The position numbers and the translations under genes were made by a program. A model generated the notes under the pieces. It had not been told where the DNA came from and ran no database searches. It saw only the letters and a list, made by a program, of their open reading frames with translations. Positions 1 through 5,995 of a DNA stretch of 5,995 nt are shown here, piece after piece. How positions within the stretch are numbered: the stretch's first letter is position 1; every line of letters begins with the position of its first letter. The stretch comes from UBA1146 sp963854815 (GTDB lineage: Bacteria > Planctomycetota > UBA8108 > UBA1146), in contig CAWLAN010000148.1 in assembly GCA_963854815.1 (NCBI GenBank), positions 1 to 5,995 of the forward strand, in the 5' to 3' direction.

Positions 1-542
1 GAATCCTCCGTGTAGACAAAACCACCGGATCCGCCGACCGTCCCGGTTCCATCGAAGAGGTCGTAGACCCAACTGTTGAGGCCAGTGGATGCCATCCGGG
101 AAGTGTCCCATTGCTGGAACTGTGAATCGTGACAGGACGCACACTGGAAGGGGCTCATGAGGTTGTAGTTCGGATCATCGGAGCGGGGGACCGGATCGAG
201 CGAGATGGTGACGTTTGTTGCAGGAGTGGTGACCGTGACGGATTGGTTGTAGTAGCCCTTCTTCGCTCCAGCGATGACCAGACCGATCCCGTTGACATCA
301 CCCAGATTGAAGGTGCCATCGGCTGCTGCGGTGGTGTGTTGCACCGTTGCCTGGAGAGTGACCCGGGCCTCACCGATGGGAACTCCGGTAGTGCTGTCGA
401 GCACGGTTCCGGAAACCTGACCCGCAAGCGGCAACGCAACGATGAGCAGCGGCAATAACCACATCCACAACAGCAGACGCCGGGTGGACAGGCAGGGTCC
501 GATAAATGGAGAGCGACGTGTGAACTCGAAATTCCCCATCAT
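1..542 (-). CDS. Exported multihaem cytochrome c-like protein with carboxypeptidase-regulatory-like domain (N-terminal part; runs off left edge)
   Basis: This reading frame is open from an ATG at 542 to the window edge, giving 180 residues with no stop. Residues 21-41 form a signal peptide: two arginines, a hydrophobic run (LLLWMWLLPLLIVALPLAG) and a likely cleavage site near A40-G41-Q42. Residues about 42-117 look like a carboxypeptidase-regulatory-like beta-sandwich (GQVSGTVLDSTTGVPIGEARVTL, later ADGTFNL and KKGYY). This fold is common at the N-terminus of exported or outer-membrane-linked proteins. Residues 134-138 are CASCH, a c-type haem attachment site, followed by QFQQWDTSRMAST. That resembles the CxxCHxxxYxxWxxSxHA pattern of cytochrome c554-like multihaem proteins. 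The inferred product is a periplasmic or surface electron carrier or redox enzyme; further haem sites would lie outside the window. Two adjacent ATG codons (542 and 539) are both possible starts, and no in-frame start was seen in the codons just upstream. Family is fairly secure; substrate is unknown. Confidence 0.82.
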   Translation of the reverse strand, partial: MMGNFEFTRRSPFIGPCLSTRRLLLWMWLLPLLIVALPLAGQVSGTVLDSTTGVPIGEARVTLQATVQHTTAAADGTFNLGDVNGIGLVIAGAKKGYYNQSVTVTTPATNVTISLDPVPRSDDPNYNLMSPFQCASCHDSQFQQWDTSRMASTGLNSWVYDLFDGTGTVGGSGGFVYTED

Positions 543-549
543 GAGGAAA

Positions 550-560
550 CCTGGCCTTCC
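550..560 (-). promoter_or_regulatory. Weak ribosome binding site for the cytochrome gene
   Basis: Read on the minus strand, AGG (552-550) lies 7 nt before the ATG at 542. A stronger purine run, GGAAGG (560-555), lies 12 nt before it, which is rather far. The second ATG (539) would add 3 nt to each spacing. The site supports translation from one of the two adjacent ATGs but does not decide between them. Confidence 0.35.
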
Positions 561-617
561 GACGGGCGGACCGATTGTGGGCGGACTGCAGAGCGCTGGG
601 GGGCATCTTAGCCGATT

Positions 618-649
618 GCCGGGATGGGGCCACTGAAGCGGCCCCGGCA
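618..649. repeat. GC-rich imperfect hairpin in the divergent intergenic region
   Basis: GGGGCC (626-631) and GGCCCC (640-645) are perfect inverted repeats with an 8-nt loop. The pairing continues outward, with TGCCGG (618-623) opposite CCGGCA (644-649), if a few unpaired bases on the left arm are allowed. A competing pair exists between GGATGGGG (622-629) and CCCCATCC (651-658). Neither side is followed by a T-run, so this is not an intrinsic terminator. It lies between two divergent genes and may act as a regulatory structure, or may simply reflect GC-rich sequence. Confidence 0.35.
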
Positions 650-679
650 GCCCCATCCTATCGTCTATCGGCGACAGCA

Positions 680-734
680 GGGTCAAATTCGACCCCGGGC
701 TGCCGCTGCGAGGCGACGAAATGACGAATTCGTC
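680..734. promoter_or_regulatory. Pair of related palindromes with AATTCG core; candidate operator sites
   Basis: GACGAATTCGTC at 723-734 is a perfect 12-bp palindrome. At 680-695 the arms GGGTC and GACCC flank AAATTC. The central 12 bases of this element (682-693, GTCAAATTCGAC) match the downstream palindrome at 9 of 12 positions, giving a shared consensus GWCRAATTYGWC. The centres (687.5 and 728.5) are 41 bp apart, close to four helical turns, so a dimeric regulator could bind both on one DNA face. The downstream site lies just ahead of the TAGAAT/TTGACA hexamers and about 50 bp before the kinase start. The repeat structure is directly visible; binding by a regulator is inference. Confidence 0.45.
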
Positions 735-735
735 G

Positions 736-746
736 TAGAATTGACA
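736..746 (+). promoter_or_regulatory. Promoter-like hexamers ahead of the kinase gene
   Basis: TAGAAT (736-741) resembles a -10 element and would place transcription start near 748, leaving a leader of about 38 nt before the GTG at 786. Its expected -35 region (about 713-718) reads GCGACG, a poor match. The overlapping TTGACA (741-746) is a perfect -35 hexamer, but the expected -10 position (about 764-769) reads TTCCCC. Neither forms a complete sigma-70 promoter, so this is only a weak candidate. It is placed next to the 723-734 palindrome. Confidence 0.25.
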
Positions 747-771
747 GGGAACCTGTCGTTCCCTTCCCCGT

Positions 772-781
772 GGAAGTGGAG
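772..781 (+). promoter_or_regulatory. Ribosome binding site supporting the GTG start of the kinase
   Basis: The purine-rich stretch GGAAGTGGAG ends 4 nt before the GTG at 786. GGAAG (772-776) lies 9 nt upstream of it. This supports GTG 786 over the more upstream in-frame ATG at 624, which would add 54 arginine- and proline-rich residues unlike any kinase N-terminus. Confidence 0.5.
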
Positions 782-785
782 CGCC

Positions 786-3700
786 GTGAGTCACTGCGAA
801 CCCAACTGCTCGATCGCTGGCAGATTTGTGCCCGTATCACTACTGGGGCGTGGCGCCATGGGCGAGGTCTGGTTGGCCCGCGATCGGGTCAACGGATCGC
901 AGGTGGCCCTCAAACGGGTTTCTCCAGAGGATTCTCCGGGGCCGGTGGGAGCACGCCACCGCAGGGAGTATCTGAATCTCTCCCGTCTACGACATCCCTC
1001 GATCCTGCAGGTGTACGACTACGGCATCGACCACCGGGATGGGGCCAGTTGGTTCAGTTCCGAGGTGCTCCGGGGCCCGGTTTCTGGAGAACTCGCCGGC
1101 AACCTCCCGCTCCATCGGTGGCTCGAGATGTGCAAAGGGGTGCTGAGCCCGTTGGCATTCCTGCATCGCAATGGCTGGGTCCACGGCGATATCAAATCGG
1201 ACAATGTTCGCTTCAGAGACGTGATTCGTGACGAGAGTCCGCTCGATCCGGTGCTGCTGGATTTCGGACTCAGCCACCTCCAGGGACATCCCGACGAGCA
1301 CAAGATCCTCGGTACACCGCATTCGATGGCGCCGGAACAGTGGCTTGGTGAACCACCCGGTATGCACGGTGACGTTTACTCGGCCGGGATTCTCTTTTAC
1401 CAGTGGTGGTGTGGGCGTCTGCCGTTCACCGGAAACGACCGTTCGCGACTGGGACGTGCTCATCTCCAGGATGATCCTCCAGCACTCGATCGATTGCGAT
1501 CTGGCCTGCCCGTCGAGGCGATCGAATGTTTGCAGAAGATGCTCGAGAAACGTCCTGACGATCGGCCGCGAGATGCGGGCGAAGTGTGGAATCTGCTCGA
1601 CAAGCTTTGCTGCCGTTTGGGAGTCGATCTTCGAGCAGAGTCGTGCTCATCGCTGGCATCTCAGGTGCGCTATGGTGGACCTTCTCGCGTCCAGACCGAT
1701 GCCCTGTTCGATGCCCTGATGGAGACCGTCGAGGGCGGCCAGGATGTGGGCATCGTCGTTCATCTGCATCGCAGGGGCGGAGATCGACGGCGTATCACAC
1801 GGTCGGTTCGTACCCACTTGATGTCCCGGGGGATCCCGGTGATCGCCATCGATCCTGGTTCCGCGACTGCTGTCGAAGATGTAGCGAGGGAGGTCGTTTC
1901 CGGCACCGAAGTCGCCATCGTGATGGTCGAGGAACCTGGACTCGGGAGTGCCGAACTGCGGTCTGCTCTCGAATGTAGCCACATCGGATCCTGCACGATC
2001 ATCTGGTGGGTCAACTGCTCCAGCGTTCCTTCCGGTTATCTGGGAGAGGTGGTTGCAAAACGACCGACTCGCAAGATCCAGACCGATGCCCTGGCAGCGA
2101 TGGAACTGGGAGAGTGGCTCGAAAGGGCGATTCCCGGCGCCACCGTCCCCTCCAATTTGCGCCTCCGCCTCGATCGGTGGGGCCAGGGGAGCCCCGCCAT
2201 CTGGGAGCGTGTGCTGATCGGCCGCATCGAAGCGGGTCAGTTGACGCACGACGGCCTTCGCTGGTGCTGGAAAGATCTGGACCAGTATCCCGAGGATCGC
2301 TGGCGAGCCCGCGTTATCGAGCAAGCCGAGCACCTGCCTGAAGATGAGCTCTCGATTGTGCGTGCGCTCTCCATCCTGAGGGCTCCAGCAACACCTTCTG
2401 ATGTGCTCCGTGTGGCGGGTATCGAGCGGGGAAAACTCCCTGCTCTGGCATCGCGGCTGGTACAGAGGCGCTGGCTACGTATCGAGGGTGATCTTCACTG
2501 GTGCGAGCCTTTCCAGTCGGACGGAATCTTGAGTGGCATCTGCGCCTCCACCAGAAAAGAATTTCATCGACGCGCTGCTCGATTGAGCAGTCTGAATCCA
2601 CTCGAGAAAGCTCGCCATCTGTTGAGTTCGGGAGACGCTGAATCTGCAGCAAACTGTTTGCAACTGTGGTTGCATGACGATGCAAAATTGCGGCTAAATA
2701 CCGAGGATCTTGTCGAGATTCTCACTCCCCTGATCGATGTCCTGGACGGCGATTTGAAGGCTCCTCTGGCCGAGTTGCTCGGACGTGCCGAGGACCTGCT
2801 CGGAAATCCGGCGCGTCGAGACCGTGCCTGGCGCATCTGCGCCTCTTTGCTGACCTGCGGGAGTGCTGAGGCGCTCCGGCTTGCCCGTTGGCGTGCTCAT
2901 ACTACAAGACGCGATGGAGATCCGCGCGAAGCCCTTCGTATCCTCGACGAGATTTCAGATCTCGAAGAGTTGCAATGCCCGGATGGCTGCGATGAAAAGA
3001 CTCTATATGCCATCGAGTATTCACGGGTGCAGCGAATGCTGGCCAAACGGGGTCAGGCGCCGGTGCCGACTCTCGAGCTACCCATCGATTCGGGAGAACT
3101 GGTGAATGAAGTTCGGCTGGAGAAGTGCCGCTGTGCTCTTGCCAGGGGAGCGCGGCTTCAGGCTGCTGATCTCGCTGATCTGGTGATCGAGCAGTGCGGG
3201 GCCGATGGCCGTCTCATCGCGGAGGCTCAATGTCTGAGAGCCCGATCGAGAGAGGATCTCCGATCGTTGCGAATCTGGAGTCGTCTTCACCAACTGCTCA
3301 GTCGAAGGTCGTGCTCGTGGGAGGCGGCTGTGGTTGCTGGGATCGAGTCGGCAGAGTCTGCGATGCGGTTAGGATGTGAGCAGTTGGCAAGATCCGAGAT
3401 CTCTTCGCTCGTTGCCGAGGCACGTCAACGCTGTCGCGGTCAGTTACCGAGAGCTCTGCTGTTGCTGGCTCGGTGTGAAGCCGGAGTCGGTTGGATCCGG
3501 ACCGCCTCTTCTTGTCTTCAAGAGGCTCTTGCCATGGATGGCCCCGCTGGGATTGTTGCCTGGGAAGGGAACCTGCTGGTGGCCACTTCGGAGTGGGCTG
3601 CAGGTCGATGCCGCACGGCCCTCGAGATCCTCCTCTCGGCGGCTCCAGAAGCAGCCCCGCACGAAAGTGAGTGTATCGATGTTCACTCGCGCTACACCAT

Positions 3701-4394
3701 CCTGGAGAGTCGTTGTGCTTTCTCCAGTGGAGAGCCTCAACAGGCGCTGGCCATCATCGACCACGGCATCACAAAACTGCGACTGCGAGGAACTGCCCGC
3801 GATCTATCGCCACTACGGCACGAACGAGTGAGGATTCTCGAACGACTCGGACATACCGCCAAGGCCCAGACGGAACGACGTAGGATCTGTCCAGGATCGA
3901 TTGCCGAGCCTGGAATCGATCCCGAGCCGTGCGGATTGCGGCGCGCCAGGGAGGCTCTCGATCGACGCAGAACCCTGCTGCTTCGCCGTGTCGACTCCCA
4001 ACAAGCCGACAGTTACCTGGAAGCGGCTGCCCTGGATGTGCTGAGACTGAGAGCGCAGCCCCTTTCGGCCTGGCTGACGCTGCAACGAAGCGAGCAATTG
4101 AGTCCCCGGGAGCGTGACCACATTGCCTGTAGTGTCTGGAAGCGAGTGGTTGGCATCGAATCTCGCGAGGGCCACGCAGCGATCCTGTTGTGGTGGGCAC
4201 AGGCTCGCGAAGCCTGCGAAGATGCTGAATCGGGAGCCAGGCTCAGACAGGCTGCACTGCGCGAGGTCGATCGGTGGCAACAAAGGAGTCCTTCCGGCAC
4301 TCGCTGGAAGGAACTGGCGCTGTTACTGGGCGTTGGCGGCCTCGGTTCAGAAGCAGTTCCCGGGAATGGTGGCCGTAACGCAGCGCTGGCGTAG
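786..4394 (+). CDS. Serine/threonine protein kinase (Hanks type) fused to degenerate STAND/AAA_16-like and TPR-like regions
   Basis: The product is predicted to be a cytoplasmic kinase of about 1,202 residues, numbered from GTG 786. Residues 13-275 are the kinase domain. It has the glycine loop LGRGAMGEV (20-28), VALK with K43, helix-C E61, a catalytic loop HGDIKSDN (133-140, with D135, K137, N140), DFG at 159-161, GT 176-177, MAPEQ at 181-185, D196 and R260. All catalytic residues are present, so activity is likely, although HGD replaces HRD. Residues about 300-490 follow the order of the AAA_16/STAND module. The Walker A position reads HRRGGDRRR (328-336) with no GK[ST], and a Walker B-like AIVMVEEP (377-384) follows. 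Residues about 510-600 resemble the winged-helix segment that follows such modules. The rest is leucine- and alanine-rich helical sequence, consistent with TPR repeats. No transmembrane segment or DNA-binding C-terminus was noticed. An in-frame ATG at 624 is a possible but less likely start. The targets and signal are unknown. aspS follows 42 bp downstream. Confidence 0.88.
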   Translation: MSHCEPNCSIAGRFVPVSLLGRGAMGEVWLARDRVNGSQVALKRVSPEDSPGPVGARHRREYLNLSRLRHPSILQVYDYGIDHRDGASWFSSEVLRGPVSGELAGNLPLHRWLEMCKGVLSPLAFLHRNGWVHGDIKSDNVRFRDVIRDESPLDPVLLDFGLSHLQGHPDEHKILGTPHSMAPEQWLGEPPGMHGDVYSAGILFYQWWCGRLPFTGNDRSRLGRAHLQDDPPALDRLRSGLPVEAIECLQKMLEKRPDDRPRDAGEVWNLLDKLCCRLGVDLRAESCSSLASQVRYGGPSRVQTDALFDALMETVEGGQDVGIVVHLHRRGGDRRRITRSVRTHLMSRGIPVIAIDPGSATAVEDVAREVVSGTEVAIVMVEEPGLGSAELRSALECSHIGSCTIIWWVNCSSVPSGYLGEVVAKRPTRKIQTDALAAMELGEWLERAIPGATVPSNLRLRLDRWGQGSPAIWERVLIGRIEAGQLTHDGLRWCWKDLDQYPEDRWRARVIEQAEHLPEDELSIVRALSILRAPATPSDVLRVAGIERGKLPALASRLVQRRWLRIEGDLHWCEPFQSDGILSGICASTRKEFHRRAARLSSLNPLEKARHLLSSGDAESAANCLQLWLHDDAKLRLNTEDLVEILTPLIDVLDGDLKAPLAELLGRAEDLLGNPARRDRAWRICASLLTCGSAEALRLARWRAHTTRRDGDPREALRILDEISDLEELQCPDGCDEKTLYAIEYSRVQRMLAKRGQAPVPTLELPIDSGELVNEVRLEKCRCALARGARLQAADLADLVIEQCGADGRLIAEAQCLRARSREDLRSLRIWSRLHQLLSRRSCSWEAAVVAGIESAESAMRLGCEQLARSEISSLVAEARQRCRGQLPRALLLLARCEAGVGWIRTASSCLQEALAMDGPAGIVAWEGNLLVATSEWAAGRCRTALEILLSAAPEAAPHESECIDVHSRYTILESRCAFSSGEPQQALAIIDHGITKLRLRGTARDLSPLRHERVRILERLGHTAKAQTERRRICPGSIAEPGIDPEPCGLRRAREALDRRRTLLLRRVDSQQADSYLEAAALDVLRLRAQPLSAWLTLQRSEQLSPRERDHIACSVWKRVVGIESREGHAAILLWWAQAREACEDAESGARLRQAALREVDRWQQRSPSGTRWKELALLLGVGGLGSEAVPGNGGRNAALA

Positions 4395-4405
4395 AATCCC
4401 CGGGA

Positions 4406-4420
4406 CAGAGGTTTCCTCTG
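4406..4420 (+). repeat. Short perfect hairpin between the kinase and aspS
   Basis: CAGAGG (4406-4411) and CCTCTG (4415-4420) form a 6-bp stem closed by TTT. CCC (4399-4401) could pair further out with GGG (4421-4423) across a 4-nt bulge. No T-run follows, so this is not a typical intrinsic terminator. Transcription from the kinase gene could therefore continue into aspS. The stem ends just before the aspS ribosome binding site, where it could affect translation or mark an RNA processing point; that role is inferred. Confidence 0.4.
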
Positions 4421-4423
4421 GGG

Positions 4424-4429
4424 AAGGGG
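4424..4429 (+). promoter_or_regulatory. Ribosome binding site of aspS
   Basis: AAGGGG lies 7 nt before the GTG at 4437, close to ideal for a Shine-Dalgarno sequence. The protein then begins LRSHTCGELR, which aligns with the normal N-terminus of bacterial AspRS, so the GTG is well supported as the start. Confidence 0.7.
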
Positions 4430-4436
4430 TATCGAG

Positions 4437-5995
4437 GTGCTCAGAAGCCACACCTGCGGCGAACTGCGCGCGGAGCATATCGGCGACGAGACCACCATCA
4501 TCGGCTGGATAAATGCGATCCGTGACCACGGTGGTCTGCGCTTCGTCGATCTTCGCGATCGGTACGGTTGTACGCAAGTGACCGTGTCTCCCGATTCCCT
4601 TGCCGGACAATCGCTCGATTCACTTCGTTCAGAACAGGTGCTCCAGGTGAAGGGGAAGGTCGAAGCTCGTCCCGAAGGGATGAAGAATCCCCGTCTCGAT
4701 ACCGGAGATGTGGAGGTGGTCGCCATCACGGCGACGATCCTCGGCGATTGTCCTCCATTGCCTTTCGATCCCTCCGGAGGAGATCAGGTCAACGAGGAAC
4801 TCCGTTTTCAGTACCGCTTCATCGACATGCGCCGCGATGAGGTGAGGCAGCGTTTCCAGTTGCGTTCCGATCTGCAACACGCGATCCGCTGCCATCTCCA
4901 CCAACAGGATTTCATCGACCTCGAGACTCCGATACTCACCAAGAGCACTCCGGAAGGGGCTCGAGATTTCCTGGTGCCGAGCCGTCTCAACCCGGGCGAG
5001 TTCTACGCGTTGCCCCAGTCGCCACAGATCTTCAAACAGATCTTCATGGTTGCTGGATTCGATCGATACATGCAGGTGGTTCGTTGTTTTCGCGACGAGG
5101 ATCTTCGTGCCGATCGTCAACCCGAGTTCACGCAGTTGGACATCGAGATGGCATGCGTCGAAGAAGCAGATGTGATCGCTCTGATCGAGGGTTTGATGGT
5201 CGATGTGATCCGTACCGTCACCGGGAAGGAAGTTGCGACCCCGTTCCGGTGCTTCAGTTATGCCGATGCAATGCAACGTTATGGCACCGATTCGCCCGAT
5301 CTGCGAAGCGATCTGGAACTCGTCGATGTGTCCGATCTGGTCTCTCAATTGGGATTCAAGGTCTTCTCCAGCGCCATCGAGGAGGGGGGATCGGTTCGAG
5401 CCATCAGGGTTCCCGGGGCAGGCGCCTGGTCGCGCAAGCAGATCGAATCACTCGAGGATGTGGTCAAGAACCAGGGCGCCGGAGGGCTCGCCTGGTTCAA
5501 GCGCACCGAAGATGGAACTGCAGGCTCCATCTCTCGTTTTCTGCAAGGAGAAGCCAGCTCGCAACTTCTCGATAGAGTTTGCATGGAGGTGGGAGACCTG
5601 TGCTGCCTGGTGGCAGATCGGTCCAACAAGGTGGTGAACGGTTCACTGTCGTTCCTGAGGAAGGAACTGGCGATTCGCCTCGAGCAGATAGAGCCGGGTG
5701 CTCTGGAGTTCTGCTGGGTGAAAGAGTTCCCGCTCTTCGTTGAGGATGAATCAAGTGGCCGTCCGACCCCTTGCCATCACCCCTTCACTGCACCCCATCC
5801 GGATGATCTGGAACGGCTCGAGGATGAGCCCCTGACGGTCCGTGCCCTCGCCTATGATCTGGTGCTGAATGGATTCGAAGTCGCTGGCGGTAGCATCCGG
5901 ATCCACCAGAGAGAGTTGCAGGAGAGGGTCTTCGAGGCGATCGGCCTCGATCAGGAAGAGGCACAGGAAAAATTCAGTTTCCTGCTCGAGGCTCT
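4437..5995 (+). CDS. aspS: Aspartyl-tRNA synthetase, bacterial type, probably non-discriminating (C-terminus beyond right edge)
   Basis: The enzyme charges tRNA(Asp) with aspartate, using ATP, in the cytoplasm. The 519 residues present follow bacterial AspRS throughout. The N-terminal OB-fold anticodon-binding domain spans about 1-105. Class II motif 1 lies near 150-166 (DFIDLETPILTKSTPEGARD), then the active-site run ALPQSPQIFKQ (191-201), and motif 2 is FRDEDLRADRQPEFTQ (218-233). A bacterial GAD insertion domain lies at about 305-410. HHPFT starts near 447 and AGGSIRIH lies at 484-491. Motif 3 and roughly 70-80 C-terminal residues are cut off, judging from the usual length of about 590. 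Residue 31 is histidine (DHGG, 30-33), and the later RPEG (78-81) matches the version found in Pseudomonas-type non-discriminating enzymes, which also charge tRNA(Asn). That would require GatCAB amidotransferase. The start is GTG with a good ribosome binding site. No frameshift was seen. Co-transcription with the kinase is possible. Confidence 0.97.
   Translation, partial: MLRSHTCGELRAEHIGDETTIIGWINAIRDHGGLRFVDLRDRYGCTQVTVSPDSLAGQSLDSLRSEQVLQVKGKVEARPEGMKNPRLDTGDVEVVAITATILGDCPPLPFDPSGGDQVNEELRFQYRFIDMRRDEVRQRFQLRSDLQHAIRCHLHQQDFIDLETPILTKSTPEGARDFLVPSRLNPGEFYALPQSPQIFKQIFMVAGFDRYMQVVRCFRDEDLRADRQPEFTQLDIEMACVEEADVIALIEGLMVDVIRTVTGKEVATPFRCFSYADAMQRYGTDSPDLRSDLELVDVSDLVSQLGFKVFSSAIEEGGSVRAIRVPGAGAWSRKQIESLEDVVKNQGAGGLAWFKRTEDGTAGSISRFLQGEASSQLLDRVCMEVGDLCCLVADRSNKVVNGSLSFLRKELAIRLEQIEPGALEFCWVKEFPLFVEDESSGRPTPCHHPFTAPHPDDLERLEDEPLTVRALAYDLVLNGFEVAGGSIRIHQRELQERVFEAIGLDQEEAQEKFSFLLEA

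Noticed and set aside
129..458. 109-codon plus-strand frame over the cytochrome gene
   Set aside because: The minus-strand frame has a signal peptide, a recognisable domain and a haem motif; the plus-strand product has none.
624..785. N-terminal extension of the kinase from the ATG at 624
   Set aside because: The added 54 residues are arginine- and proline-rich, unlike a kinase N-terminus. The stretch carries palindromes and hairpins and no GATC sites, unlike the coding DNA after it. GTG 786 has a purine-rich ribosome binding site and sits about 20 codons before the glycine loop.
1647..2333. 228-codon open frame on the minus strand inside the kinase gene
   Set aside because: It lies opposite the well-supported kinase frame and shows no recognisable domain; such antisense frames are common in GC-rich genes.
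4398..4430. Intrinsic terminator after the kinase gene
   Set aside because: A short stem is present, but no T-run follows; instead a Shine-Dalgarno sequence comes next.
4013..5348. Two overlapping minus-strand open frames (4013-4729 and 4629-5348)
   Set aside because: They run opposite the end of the kinase and the AspRS core, whose plus-strand protein matches are unambiguous. Their products are low-complexity and unrecognisable.
5084..5637. Plus-strand frames of 163 and 134 codons inside aspS
   Set aside because: They are out-of-frame readings of the AspRS gene with no domain; the AspRS frame is uninterrupted across the region.
1..5995. CRISPR array, tRNA or rRNA gene, insertion sequence or attachment site
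   Set aside because: No regularly spaced repeats, cloverleaf sequence, terminal inverted repeats or transposase motifs were seen; nearly all the window is accounted for by three genes.

Overview
The window appears to come from the chromosome of a Gram-negative-type bacterium of moderately high GC content. I estimate about 60% GC by eye. It holds three genes: two on the plus strand, and one on the minus strand that runs off the left edge. The phylum cannot be fixed from the sequence. Large Hanks-type kinases fused to a STAND-like and TPR region, together with exported multihaem cytochromes carrying a carboxypeptidase-regulatory-like domain, are typical of Planctomycetota, Myxococcota, Acidobacteriota and related uncultured lineages. 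The aspartyl-tRNA synthetase is clearly of the bacterial type.

Layout. Positions 1-542 (minus strand) encode the first 180 residues of an exported protein: a signal peptide, a carboxypeptidase-regulatory-like beta-sandwich, and a c-type haem site (CASCH) in the context typical of multihaem cytochromes. Positions 543-785 form a divergent intergenic region. It holds a GC-rich imperfect hairpin, two related palindromes with an AATTCG core whose centres are 41 bp apart, and weak promoter-like hexamers. Positions 786-4394 encode a serine/threonine protein kinase of about 1,202 residues. It has a complete set of catalytic residues, then a STAND/AAA_16-like central region whose Walker A motif has decayed, a winged-helix-like segment, and a long helical TPR-like C-terminal half. 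After a 42-bp gap containing a short hairpin and a good ribosome binding site, positions 4437-5995 encode the first 519 residues of aspartyl-tRNA synthetase (aspS). That gene runs off the right edge before class II motif 3.

How the genes may work together. The kinase and aspS point the same way with only 42 bp between them, so they may be co-transcribed, but no functional link is evident. The kinase could sense a signal through its TPR half and phosphorylate unknown targets. The AspRS carries the residues associated with non-discriminating enzymes, which predicts that this organism makes Asn-tRNA(Asn) indirectly through GatCAB. The cytochrome is divergent from the kinase and could share its control region.

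Most of the window is recognisable. I did not find a clear new multi-gene system. The parts most worth a second look are the kinase with a degenerate STAND core, the paired palindromes between the divergent genes, and the non-discriminating signature of AspRS.
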